A stretch of 64,000 nt of DNA from PMG-095 sp037200885. Its GTDB lineage: Bacteria; Myxococcota_A; Polyangia; Polyangiales; Polyangiaceae. The notes below the pieces were generated by a model that did no database searches, was not told where the DNA came from, and saw only the letters and a list, made by a program, of their open reading frames with translations. Below are positions 1-7,781 of this stretch, in pieces. Location of the stretch: NCBI GenBank assembly GCA_037200885.1, contig JBBCIN010000001.1, positions 2,728,001-2,792,000 of the forward strand, in the 5' to 3' direction. The position numbers and the translations under genes are program-made. The stretch's first letter is position 1. Every line of letters starts with the position of its first letter.

Positions 1-1166
1 GACGCATCGGGTACTGCGAGGTCCGCGCTCGGGGAGATCAGCTGCATTGGGCCGCTGCTTGGCCGCCGCGCGATCACGAAGTGACCGTTCAATGCGAGCG
101 GCGTTGCCGCCTGATCGCTCGGGGCGCTTGGGTCGTTGAGGGGGCCGCCGGGCAGGTAGCGCTCGGGTGCGAGCGTAAAAGTGTGATCGGCGCCTTCGGT
201 CACGATGCGATAGCTGAAGTCGCGCCCTTCTGAGAAGGTTCGCTGCTGCCCGATGAGCGCAAGGAAAGAGCTCCCATTCGCGACGACGCCGCCCAGCTCG
301 ACGTAGGTTTCGCCGGTTTGAATGCGAGGAGTGGCGATCACGATCGGTGTCGCCACGGCTCCAGCAGGCGTTATCGGGAAGCCGAGCGCCTTCACCCCCT
401 GGATAGTCGGGCCGAAGAGCGGCCTAAAGGCGTAGATGGCGAGAAAGTCGATGCCGTTGAAGGCCACCTGCCCGCCGAATATCCCCCCAGGGATAGGCGG
501 CGATACGAACGAGCTAGTCGTGGCGATGGTCAGTGTGCTCAGCACGTTGCCGGCCAGATCCAGCAGAACCCCAGTGCCGCATCCGTCGGTGAGTAAGACC
601 GCATTGCCACCCCGCGCCATGCCAGTTACTCCCATTGCGCAGAGACCCGCAACAGCGGTCGGCGGGCTCGAGCTGCCGTCGCGAGCCAGCACCATCGCCC
701 GAAGGCTGAGCCCGCTGTCCGTGCTCAGCCCGTAAACGACGAGCCAGCCCGTGCCGATGTCCACCGCATGAACGCCGAACAAATCGGCAGACATGGGAAA
801 GCGCGCGAGCGCCTTCGCTGCGCCGCTCGTAGGAATCCATTGCATGAACGCGAGCTCGCTCCAAATCTGGGCGGCGAACCCAACCCCGCGGGTAACACGC
901 GACCACGGCTCCGGCCGATGGACCACGATGTAGCTCAACAAATATCCACCCTCGGTGCTGCCAGTGACCTGCACTAGCGTCGCGTTGGGATCGAAGTCGG
1001 GCACGTCGTGGTCGACCGCAAAGTCCGGTGAGATCAGCGGTGCGGTCGCCAATGCCGCTTGCCGTGGTGCAACGTTCTCCGTTCCGGAAGGATCGTGCGT
1101 TCCACAGCCGACCAGCCATACGCAAGCGAGCAACGCCAACCATCGATGCCGATTGAAAATGCCCAT
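1..1166 (-). CDS. Secreted lipoprotein of unknown function (3' end outside window)
   Basis: An open frame runs from the ATG at 1166 to the left edge of the window, 388 codons without a stop, so the C-terminus is missing. The N-terminus is a lipoprotein signal: basic residues (RHR), a hydrophobic stretch, then the lipobox LVGC with Cys21 as the acylation site. The mature part is rich in beta-strand-like stretches and repeats a loose motif N-G-x-x-F-L (for example VAFNGIDFLAIYA and VVANGSSFLAL), as in secreted beta-propeller-like proteins common in myxobacteria. It is inferred to sit on an outer membrane or cell surface. No enzyme motif is visible. Shorter frames on either strand here are shadows. 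Confidence 0.8.
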   Translation of the reverse strand, partial: MGIFNRHRWLALLACVWLVGCGTHDPSGTENVAPRQAALATAPLISPDFAVDHDVPDFDPNATLVQVTGSTEGGYLLSYIVVHRPEPWSRVTRGVGFAAQIWSELAFMQWIPTSGAAKALARFPMSADLFGVHAVDIGTGWLVVYGLSTDSGLSLRAMVLARDGSSSPPTAVAGLCAMGVTGMARGGNAVLLTDGCGTGVLLDLAGNVLSTLTIATTSSFVSPPIPGGIFGGQVAFNGIDFLAIYAFRPLFGPTIQGVKALGFPITPAGAVATPIVIATPRIQTGETYVELGGVVANGSSFLALIGQQRTFSEGRDFSYRIVTEGADHTFTLAPERYLPGGPLNDPSAPSDQAATPLALNGHFVIARRPSSGPMQLISPSADLAVPDA

Positions 1167-1363
1167 GCCTTCTCCGTTCGTTCGTGTCCCACGGACCCGG
1201 ATGCAGCCTCTGCCGGCTTGAACCAAGCACCGAAGTCAAAGCCGCTGAGTCGCTAGCCGGGCGCGAGGTATGTTGCAAAACGCTTCGTCGGTATTCCAAT
1301 GACAATGTGTCTCTGGGCGTCGGCGCGCCTCGCGCACGCCCCTCACGTTCCATGCTTTGTAGC

Positions 1364-1809
1364 GATCCCGGCCCATTCGAGAAATTCTCCGAACATGGGG
1401 CAGTGGAAATCGAGAATGTCACGATCGGTGGGCTGGCTGCCGGCGTGCTCCGCGCTCTGGGCTCGCCGGCGGTCCTAGGATTCCGGCAGGGCTCCCCGCC
1501 GGCACCCGCGGCCTAGTGCTGATCGAGACCGGAAAGGTCAAGGCGGGTCGCAGGCTCCTAACGCGCTCACTAAAGCTTCACCGGCAGACCGCGGCGCGGG
1601 CGACCGTTCTGGCATCCCTTGCGCTGGCATCCGCTCGCCAAGGCCGACTCGACGACGCTCGGCAGTTGTTCGAACGAGCAAGCGCTATGGATTCGGGATG
1701 CGAGCTGCTACCACGCGTTCAGCGGGCGTTGGAGACGTCGCCCACGCCGCGGCGCAAGTCCGCTGGTGAGCTTACAGGTGGACCCCCTCGAACGTCCGTG
1801 AGGGACTAG
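1364..1809 (+). pseudogene. Decayed TPR-protein fragment
   Basis: Two adjacent plus-strand frames read like one protein interrupted by a frameshift near 1500. The upstream part (about 1364-1515) contains IENVTIGGLAAGVLRALGSP. The downstream part (1516-1809) contains a TPR-like helix pair, ASLALASARQGRLDDARQLF followed by an ERASAMD-type turn. No start with a ribosome binding site was found for either half, and the first half ends at a stop overlapping the start of the second. This is best explained as the remaining C-terminal end of a TPR-containing protein. The parent family is not recognised. A short intact TPR protein starting at GTG 1516 (97 aa) is the alternative. Confidence 0.4.
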
Positions 1810-1870
1810 ACACCGCGGCAAGCGGGTGCAGTTCCGGGCCAAACGAATCGTCTTTGAATCGTCCACGGGC

Positions 1871-1949
1871 TGTATCGAAAACGACGCCAGATGTAGCGAA
1901 CACCGCGGCGAAATCGGCTTTTCGCTACATCTGGCGGCGTCTCGATACA
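1871..1949. repeat. Long imperfect inverted repeat (hairpin)
   Basis: Sixteen bases at 1885-1900 (cgccagatgtagcgaa) are perfectly complementary to 1921-1936, and an outer 8-bp arm (1871-1878 tgtatcga) pairs with 1942-1949. The arms are separated by a small unequal bulge (6 nt against 5 nt), and the loop is 20 nt. The element lies directly beside the tRNA-Leu fragment at 1956-2010. No T-run follows on either side, so it does not look like a simple intrinsic terminator. It may belong to a recombination site or a REP-type repeat. Confidence 0.75.
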
Positions 1950-1955
1950 TGCAAA

Positions 1956-2010
1956 CCGGATTTAGGTTCCGGCGCCGCGAGGCGAGGGGGTTCAAGTCCC
2001 TCCTCGTGCA
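1956..2010 (+). other. tRNA-Leu(UAG) 3' fragment, putative attachment-site scar
   Basis: The sequence folds as the 3' part of a class II tRNA: anticodon stem CCGGA/TCCGG (1956-1960/1968-1972) enclosing the 7-nt loop tttaggt with anticodon TAG; a variable arm CGCC-GCGA-GGCG (1973-1984); a T arm with loop ttcaagt (1991-1997); and a 3' acceptor strand CTCGTGC plus discriminator A at 2010. The encoded CCA is absent. The matching 5' acceptor strand (GCACGAG) and a D arm are missing upstream, so this is not a functional tRNA gene. Integrases of genomic islands often use the anticodon-to-3'-end part of a tRNA gene as attachment site, so this is inferred to be one edge of a present or former island. 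Confidence 0.7.
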
Positions 2011-2029
2011 CTGAGTTGAAGATGCCCTG

Positions 2030-2600
2030 CTAGCTGCGAGCGCGTTCGAGCAGGTCACTGATGTGCAGTCGTGACGCCCAGCTCGTGAGATAAGTTTGGT
2101 ACATCTTGTGACCGCTGATCTCTAGCACCGACACGACGTCTCGCCATTGCTTCTCGGAGACTTCGTCGCCTTCTCGGAACCAGAGCAGCTTGCGGAGTAC
2201 GGTGTCCCCCGGGGCCTTGACGACGAGCGAGTCGCCGCTTGGCGTGACGAGCGTCGTTCGGCGTCGCGAAAACTCACTCTCGTCGAATGGCTCGTAACCG
2301 CGTCCGAAGAGAGCGATCTTGGTGACGACCGGCAAGTAGAAAGCGTTCGCGCAGCGGGCGTGCAGGATCGCGTCACGCACCATAGCGGTATCGACTTCGA
2401 AGTCAGCGCCCAACGCTGCGGCGAGGTCACCGACCCTTCCGACAAGCAACGCAAAGTCATCTGACTTCCCATTTGCCAAAGACCCCTTGGAGCGAACTGG
2501 CCAGGCTGCCGCCGAGGAAGTATTCGGCGCCCACCGCGGTCAGGGCACGCGCCACCTTGAGCGCGATGTCGATCGCGTTTTCGCCGAGCTCAGCTGCCAT
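2030..2600 (-). pseudogene. Broken nucleotidyltransferase-like gene
   Basis: The N-terminal part starts at ATG 2600 (MAAELGENAIDIALKVAR) and carries the GGS motif AEYFLGGSLASSLQG. It then runs into repeat sequence and a stop at 2457. The C-terminal part in the next frame (about 2030-2460) continues with ALLVGRVGDLAAALGADFEV and ends with the typical RKLLWFREGDEVSEKQWRDV and WASRLHISDLLERA stretches of small nucleotidyltransferase-fold proteins, AbiEii-like in type. The short segment expected to carry the catalytic D-x-D just after GSLASSLQG is replaced by a copy of the 30-bp repeat (2454-2483), which also shifts the frame. The gene overlaps its upstream neighbour by 11 bp, as in an operon. 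It is judged inactive. Confidence 0.65.
2454..2483. repeat. 30-bp direct repeat, copy 1
   Basis: This copy (core gacttcccatttgcc) is identical at 29 of 30 positions to 2979-3008, in the same orientation. It sits exactly where the nucleotidyltransferase gene is disrupted. It may be the end of an excised or decayed insertion element. No transposase remains between the copies. Confidence 0.75.
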
Positions 2601-2835
2601 CGAGGTCGATACCGGGGAAGAGGCGAACGGCGACCGCGGGCCCGTACAGGCGCCGGGCAAGTCTCGCACGGACGACGGTTGCGGGCGCCTCAGGGGCGTC
2701 AGTCCGAATGGCGGCCTCTGCCAGCTGTCGAACCGCCGAGCTCAATCCGGCAGCCGTCGTGAGTCGAGCGAGCGGAGTCTGTGCGCGAAGCAGCCGGTAA
2801 TAACGTGCCCGTGCCGGCTCCGACGTATCGCGCAT
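2590..2835 (-). CDS. Small conserved hypothetical, partner of the nucleotidyltransferase
   Basis: An 81-residue protein is read from ATG 2835 (MRDTSEPARARYYRLL). An in-frame ATG at 2853 would add six residues, but the later start is like homologues I know of this type. The protein is mostly helical and charged, with SSAVRQLAEAA and RLARRLYGPAVAVRLF. Small proteins of this kind regularly precede small nucleotidyltransferase genes in myxobacteria and other soil bacteria. Here its 3' end overlaps the next start by 11 bp, so the two form an operon. A toxin-antitoxin role is only a guess. The frame is intact although its partner is broken. Confidence 0.6.
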   Translation of the reverse strand: MRDTSEPARARYYRLLRAQTPLARLTTAAGLSSAVRQLAEAAIRTDAPEAPATVVRARLARRLYGPAVAVRLFPGIDLDGS

Positions 2836-3297
2836 CGGTTTACTATAGCGCAATTCGGCCTCAATCGAGTTGGATCCAGCCTGACCTCCGGCATTCGCGT
2901 TGGTCCTGCAATGGCGTTGGGAGATTGTTGAGTAACGTAGTCAAGGTTGCCGAAGATTCGTCGACGTTTAAACCTCTGAAGTGATCTGACTTCCCATTTG
3001 CCAAAGACAACGTGACGAACGTGGTCCTCGGATCGTGGGCGCGGATGCGAAGTCGGTTGTTCCCCTTCTTGGAAGGGCCGGGCTGGGATTTTGTTTACAT
3101 TGCATTGAAGAGCCCTTGCGCGACCCTGCTCCGCAAGCAGCGAGGCTTCCGGAGCCTCGCTCCAATACGAGCCACTGAAAACGATGATACCGCCGCCGCC
3201 GCGTCGCCACTGAGCCACGCTCGGCTGCTGCCGCGCCACTTGTGGCCATCTGACCCTTCCGGGTGGTATGCATCGTGCGTCCAAAGGAGGCACAATC
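2836..3297. other. Gene-poor interval with second repeat copy
   Basis: No supported gene was found in this interval. It holds the promoter side of the leftward small operon (AT-richer stretch near 2840-2870), the second 30-bp repeat copy (2979-3008), and sequence with open frames on both strands but no family match or codon signal. It may be the remains of an element that once inserted here. Confidence 0.5.
2979..3008. repeat. 30-bp direct repeat, copy 2
   Basis: This is the second copy of the repeat at 2454-2483, with one mismatch at its fourth-to-fifth base region (aagtg against aagtc). The copies are 525 bp apart in the same orientation. Confidence 0.75.
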
Positions 3298-4926
3298 ATG
3301 ACTCACGCAGCGCGCACACAGGGATTTTCGACGACTTCTGCTGGTTCTCAGTGGGCGCGGACTCGCACGGATCTGGCCTTGCTCTGTTTGTTGCTAGCAG
3401 CCTGTTCGCAAACGCCGACTCCCGAGGCACCCACTTCGCCGTCGAGCGCGCCAGCAGTCGCACCCCCCGCACCGGTCGCGATGCCGACACCCCCAGCACC
3501 GGTCGCTGCCGCTACTCCGGCCGATCCGCACGGCTGGATCGGCACGGAGACGGTCAAGACGCGGCTTGGCAGCTTCGAGTTCAAGAACGGCTACCCCACG
3601 CCCAGCGCCGCGAACGCGCTGCTGGAGCAACTCACGTTCAATCGCGCAGTCGACGTCTACCTCACTCAGATGCCGGCCGTCGCCATTATCGAATCGAGGC
3701 GTGGGCTGCGCGCTTTCGGAGCCAAGCACCCGAACCAGGTCGTCATCTGGGAATCGCTGATGGACGCCCGGACGCTGCTGCTCACTGCCAACACCGAGAC
3801 GGTGTACGCCATGGGCTTCTTGGATCTCAAGGGCAGCGGCCCGACGGTAGTCGAGGCTCCGCCGAAGATGCTTGGTCTGGCAATGGACACGCTGCAGCGG
3901 TACCTGGTGGACATCGGGATTGCAGGTCCCGACAAGGGCGTAGGCGGAAAGTATCTTTTCCTTCCGCCCGGCTACACCGGCGCGGTGCCGAAAGGGTACT
4001 TCGTCGTCAAGTCTCCGACGTACAGCGTGAGCTATGGCCTCCGTGGTTTCAAGGTCGACGGCAAGACCGACCAAGCGGTAGCGCTCATGAAGCAGCTCAA
4101 GGTCTACCCGCTGGCGCAGGCGAGTACCCCGGCGGCCATGGAGTTTCTCGACGGATCTGGCAAGGCGATCGATACGATTCACTCGGATACGATCACGTTC
4201 TTCGAGATGCTCGCTCAACTCGTCGATGAAGAGCCTGCCGACGTCACGCCGCTCGAACGCTTCTACCTGAGCGCGATTGGTATCGAGAAGGGCAAGCCCT
4301 TCAATCCCGACGCACAGCACCGAGCCATGCTGTCCGAAGCCGCCCGGACCGGAGCCGCAACGGCGCGCGCCACGAGTTTTGCGTCACCGGCACGCGACAC
4401 ATTCTTTTATCCCGACCGCCAATGGCAGTTCGTCGGCGATGTGCCCTACAACTTCTTGAAGGACGGGGTTCTTCAGGTCGACCGCCGCGCGTACGTCTAC
4501 TACATGGCGCTCGGGAACTCGCCGGCCATGATGGCGAAGAACGTCGGCGTAGGTTCGTACTACCTCTGGACCTACCGGGATCGCACGGGCAGCTACCTCG
4601 ACGGAGCAAAGACATACAAGCTCCACGTCGCGCCCAACGTGCCGGCGAAGAACTTTTGGTCCGTGCTCGTTTACGACTCGCTCAGCCGCTCGGAGCTTCA
4701 GAACGGCCAGCCATTCCCGTCGGTAAGTACGTACAGCGGACCCAAGATCAACGCGGACGGGTCGGTCGACATCTACTTCGGTCCGGAGTTACCGAACGGC
4801 CAAGAGAAGAACTGGATCCGAACAATCCCAGGCAAGGGCTGGTTTCCCATCTTCCGCTTCTACGGCCCCTTGCCGCCGCTCTACGATAAGACTTGGAAAC
4901 TCAGTGACATCGAACCCGCGCCGTGA
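3298..4926 (+). CDS. DUF1254/DUF1214 domain lipoprotein
   Basis: The protein has 542 residues. The start at ATG 3298 is chosen because a strong ribosome binding site (aaaggagg, 3283-3290) lies just upstream; an in-frame ATG at 3268 lacks one. A lipoprotein signal ends in LLLAACS, followed by a Pro/Ala-rich linker to about residue 80. The first half has DUF1254 features (NTETVYAMGFLDLKGSGPTV, YLFLPPGY) and the C-terminal third DUF1214 features (NFWSVLVYDSLSRSELQNGQ, WFPIFRFYGPL). The family is widespread and of unknown biochemical function. It stands alone on the plus strand, with 157 bp to the next gene. Confidence 0.9.
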   Translation: MTHAARTQGFSTTSAGSQWARTRTDLALLCLLLAACSQTPTPEAPTSPSSAPAVAPPAPVAMPTPPAPVAAATPADPHGWIGTETVKTRLGSFEFKNGYPTPSAANALLEQLTFNRAVDVYLTQMPAVAIIESRRGLRAFGAKHPNQVVIWESLMDARTLLLTANTETVYAMGFLDLKGSGPTVVEAPPKMLGLAMDTLQRYLVDIGIAGPDKGVGGKYLFLPPGYTGAVPKGYFVVKSPTYSVSYGLRGFKVDGKTDQAVALMKQLKVYPLAQASTPAAMEFLDGSGKAIDTIHSDTITFFEMLAQLVDEEPADVTPLERFYLSAIGIEKGKPFNPDAQHRAMLSEAARTGAATARATSFASPARDTFFYPDRQWQFVGDVPYNFLKDGVLQVDRRAYVYYMALGNSPAMMAKNVGVGSYYLWTYRDRTGSYLDGAKTYKLHVAPNVPAKNFWSVLVYDSLSRSELQNGQPFPSVSTYSGPKINADGSVDIYFGPELPNGQEKNWIRTIPGKGWFPIFRFYGPLPPLYDKTWKLSDIEPAP

Positions 4927-5083
4927 AGGCCTAACCCGCGCTTCACCATCGAATGGTCGGGATATCGTCGGCTGAGATCCAACGGTCGTACTTGCACAGG
5001 TCAACGCGGTAGGCGTCGAAGTCTCTTATTAGGGCAGTTCGGCGGCGAACGGCATTGGCTCATTTCGTGCACCCGCCGAGTCC

Positions 5084-5908
5084 ATGGGATGGCCATTGCT
5101 TGTAAGTGCGATGACGCTGTTTGGTGCGGCAGGAGTCGTCGTCAACGTGAATCAGCTGCGTCTGCGGCGGCTGGTTGCACGCGAAATGCGCGCTCTGATT
5201 GGCGTACCGCCGTCGAGGCAGTCCCGGCCAATCATTGGCGACCTCCCACCGCCGGTCGCGCGGTACCGTGAGCTCGCGCTGGGCGACCGTGCGCCCGTAC
5301 ACACGCTGAAATTGCGCCACGTGGGCACATTTTGCGTGAGCTTCACAGGGAAGCCGCTACCGATTCGGGGGCTGCAACTCTTCACTTCTGATCCGCCTGG
5401 CTTCGTTTGGAGCGCGCGGGTGCAAATGTTTCCCGGGATCTGGGTCGATGCCCGTGACTTGGCCGCGAACGGAGAGGGGAGCATGCGCGTCCTGCTCGAC
5501 TCGACCGTGCCCATCGCGGACGCGCGCGGTCCAGAGCTCGATCAAGGCTCAGCCCTGCGCCTGCTCGCCGAGATGGTGTGGTACCCGACCGCCCTCTTCG
5601 ATGCGCGCTATGTCACCTGGTCTGCAGTCGACGCGGCCCACGCGGTCGCGACCTTGCGCTTCGGCAAGTGGCAAGTTTCGGGGACGTTCGAATTCGGCCC
5701 CGACGGTTTGCCGATTGGCATGACTGCGCAGCGACCAATGGGTAAACGCGGGCTCCGCCCTTGGGGCGGAACGTATCGCGACTGGCGGAACGTCTCGGGA
5801 ATGCGCGTTCCGTTCGAAGCGACGGTAACCTGGCAACTCGAGTCCGGTCCGTTCACCTATGCACATTGGTTGGTTGAAGCGATGGACTACGACGTGACAG
5901 AGCCTTGA
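5084..5908 (+). CDS. DUF6544/DUF6920-type hypothetical protein
   Basis: A 274-residue protein with one N-terminal hydrophobic segment (about residues 4-24), so probably membrane-anchored. Recognisable family features are LPPPVARYRELALG, the PPGFVWSAR stretch, RLLAEMVWYPTAL and the C-terminal PWGGTYRDWRNVSGMRVP. These fit a beta-rich family of unknown function found in many bacteria (DUF6544, also listed as DUF6920). The start ATG 5084 lacks a clear ribosome binding site. The E2-like gene follows 40 bp downstream in the same direction, so they may be cotranscribed. No catalytic role can be assigned. Confidence 0.8.
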   Translation: MGWPLLVSAMTLFGAAGVVVNVNQLRLRRLVAREMRALIGVPPSRQSRPIIGDLPPPVARYRELALGDRAPVHTLKLRHVGTFCVSFTGKPLPIRGLQLFTSDPPGFVWSARVQMFPGIWVDARDLAANGEGSMRVLLDSTVPIADARGPELDQGSALRLLAEMVWYPTALFDARYVTWSAVDAAHAVATLRFGKWQVSGTFEFGPDGLPIGMTAQRPMGKRGLRPWGGTYRDWRNVSGMRVPFEATVTWQLESGPFTYAHWLVEAMDYDVTEP

Positions 5909-5948
5909 TGGTCGACTTCGAAGTAGCGGCTCTAAAGGGATACGCGCG

Positions 5949-6812
5949 TTGAAACCCGCGACGAACGCCTCGCGTCTAGGCTGGCGGCGCGTGGCTTTCC
6001 CAACCGAACGTCGTCTCGTGCTCGACAGCCTGCGCCTCGGCCAGCGCAAGCACATGATGCACGGTCTGCTCGAAGTGGACGTGACGCGGGCGCGTGGGCT
6101 GTTGCGGGAGCATCGGGAGCGCACCGGTGAGCGCTTCTCGTTCACCGCGTTCGTGCTTGCGTGCCTCGGCAGAGCAGTCGCTGCACACCCGGAGGTCCAT
6201 GCTCTGCGTGATTGGTTCGGTCGCAGCGTGTTGTTCGATGACGTGGACGTGACGACGATCGTCGAGGTTTTGCTGCAGGGGCGACCATTCGGGCTCGCGC
6301 ATGTCGTGCGTGCGGTCAACCGACGCACGACTCGCGATATTCACGATGAGATTCGAGCTGTTCAGGCGGAGGGAGCGCGTTCAGTGACGCGCGGGCTTCG
6401 GCTCGCGAGCAGGGTGATCTTGCTCATGCCCGGCCCGATTCGGCGACTCTTGTTGCGCATGTTGCTACGCTTTCCCCATCTCGCCAAACGGCATACCGGC
6501 ACTGTTTTACTGACGGCTGTCGGGATGTTCGGCGGCGGTCCCGGCTGGGGACTCAGCGCGCCGGGTATCCATGCCCTCTCTATTGTCGTCGGAGGGATCG
6601 CGACGCGGCCTCGGGCGATCGGTCAGGCGGGGGCACGCGAGGTTCTGTGCCTGACGGTGAGCGCCGACCACGACGTGATCGATGGCGCACCGGTAGCGCG
6701 TTTCGTTCGGGACTTCCGGGCGCAACTCGAAAGCGCCGAGTTTCTCACCTTGGACGGCATGCGTTCGAGCGAATCGACGGGCCAAACGTGCGAGACGCGC
6801 TCGCGAGCGTAG
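5949..6812 (+). CDS. Standalone 2-oxoacid dehydrogenase E2-type acyltransferase domain
   Basis: A 287-residue protein starting at TTG 5949 behind aaggga. It matches the catalytic domain of dihydrolipoamide acyltransferases: GERFSFTAFVLACLGRAVAA near residue 60-80 and a C-terminal DHDVIDGAPVARFVRDF near residue 255. The E2 active-site pattern is His-x3-Asp-Gly; here the His, Asp and Gly are kept while the usual Arg after His is Asp. There is no lipoyl domain, no peripheral subunit-binding domain and no E1 or E3 gene nearby. It is therefore unlikely to work in a classical complex and may acylate another acceptor. Confidence 0.8.
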   Translation: MKPATNASRLGWRRVAFPTERRLVLDSLRLGQRKHMMHGLLEVDVTRARGLLREHRERTGERFSFTAFVLACLGRAVAAHPEVHALRDWFGRSVLFDDVDVTTIVEVLLQGRPFGLAHVVRAVNRRTTRDIHDEIRAVQAEGARSVTRGLRLASRVILLMPGPIRRLLLRMLLRFPHLAKRHTGTVLLTAVGMFGGGPGWGLSAPGIHALSIVVGGIATRPRAIGQAGAREVLCLTVSADHDVIDGAPVARFVRDFRAQLESAEFLTLDGMRSSESTGQTCETRSRA

Positions 6813-6938
6813 CTAACGGGAGCGGACTGACCTGCCAGAGCACTCTTTTACGCCCTTTGGCGAACGATCGCTACGCGCTCTGACCGCGACGAACGACTCG
6901 AGTACTGTAATGGACTACGCGACCTGAGGTCGCGGTGG

Positions 6939-7739
6939 TCACTGCGCGATGCAGTTCTCTTGCATGCTGCCCCAAATCAGGTCCGCAATCACAACCGCAC
7001 CCGCTTCCGAAGACTGGATTCCATCCGCTGCGGTGTATTCCGGGTGGTCTGCCCAATACGGTTGGAGGTCGATAAAATGGCAAGGCACCGAGCTGTTGGC
7101 ACACACTTGCTGCAGCCGCGGCCGCATGGTGGCGACGCCGGGTACGGTCGCAAGCTCCGGGACGAGGAAATAGACGACGTGCTCGACGGTGCCGTCGTTC
7201 GCGACCGTGGTCAAAAACTGTTCGAACGCACTGATCGAGTTATCGATCGCGGCAGCGACCGCTGACGAACCTCCCAGCATTTGCGCCGCAATCGGGTCCC
7301 AGGTGCCACCGTCCATGAGCAGAACCTTGACCTTCGTACTGCCGAGCTCTCGGCTGTCGTACTGCTTTGCGACCATCGCCATGCTTGAGGCGTCGGCAGC
7401 CAAGTCGACGTAGTCTTCGTCTCCACCGATGGTTCCAGCTTCACGCGCGAGATCCCTGACTCGAACATGTTGCGTACCCGGTCTTTGAATCCAGGAGTCA
7501 CCGATCCAGAGGACCTCATTGGCAAATATCTCCGCGTGCGCACACATCTGGCTCGTGCCGGCTGCTCCGCCGGCACCACCCCGTTCAACGACCCCTCCGC
7601 CTCCGCTCGTCATGCTATCGCCGGAACCATTCCAGCCCGCTATCCCGCCGCTTCCAGCTACGCTTTCTGCGGCCGTTTGGTCGCCAAGACGGATGAGCTT
7701 GCTGGTACAGCATGGTACGAGGCACAAGGCGATTGCCAT
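6939..7739 (-). CDS. SGNH/GDSL-type hydrolase lipoprotein
   Basis: A 266-residue reading from ATG 7739. GTG at 7757 is a possible earlier start that would put an Arg before the hydrophobic segment. The signal ends at LVPCC, followed by a Gly-rich linker (SGGGGVVERGGAGGAAG). The SGNH block I motif appears as VLWIGDSWIQRPG, and a candidate catalytic His near the C-terminus is in the WADHPEYTAADGIQSSE segment. These support an extracytoplasmic esterase-like hydrolase, substrate unknown. It is transcribed away from the next gene over a 42-bp gap, so both promoters lie there. The much longer open frame extending to 8570 is antisense to that neighbour. Confidence 0.75.
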   Translation of the reverse strand: MAIALCLVPCCTSKLIRLGDQTAAESVAGSGGIAGWNGSGDSMTSGGGGVVERGGAGGAAGTSQMCAHAEIFANEVLWIGDSWIQRPGTQHVRVRDLAREAGTIGGDEDYVDLAADASSMAMVAKQYDSRELGSTKVKVLLMDGGTWDPIAAQMLGGSSAVAAAIDNSISAFEQFLTTVANDGTVEHVVYFLVPELATVPGVATMRPRLQQVCANSSVPCHFIDLQPYWADHPEYTAADGIQSSEAGAVVIADLIWGSMQENCIAQ

Positions 7740-7781
7740 GCAGCTAAACCTCAGCACAGATGTCGCTAGTTCCACTGTGCG

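Noticed and set aside
1885..1936. Intrinsic transcription terminator
   Set aside because: The stem is strong but the loop is 20 nt and no T-run follows in either direction.
1956..2010. Functional tRNA-Leu gene
   Set aside because: The 5' acceptor strand and D arm are absent upstream and no encoded CCA follows, so only a 3' fragment is present.
3012..4320. Large open frames on both strands across the DUF1254 gene (405 and 308 codons)
   Set aside because: Both are Arg/Pro/Gln-rich shadows of the real lipoprotein frame, which has a strong ribosome binding site and clear domain motifs.
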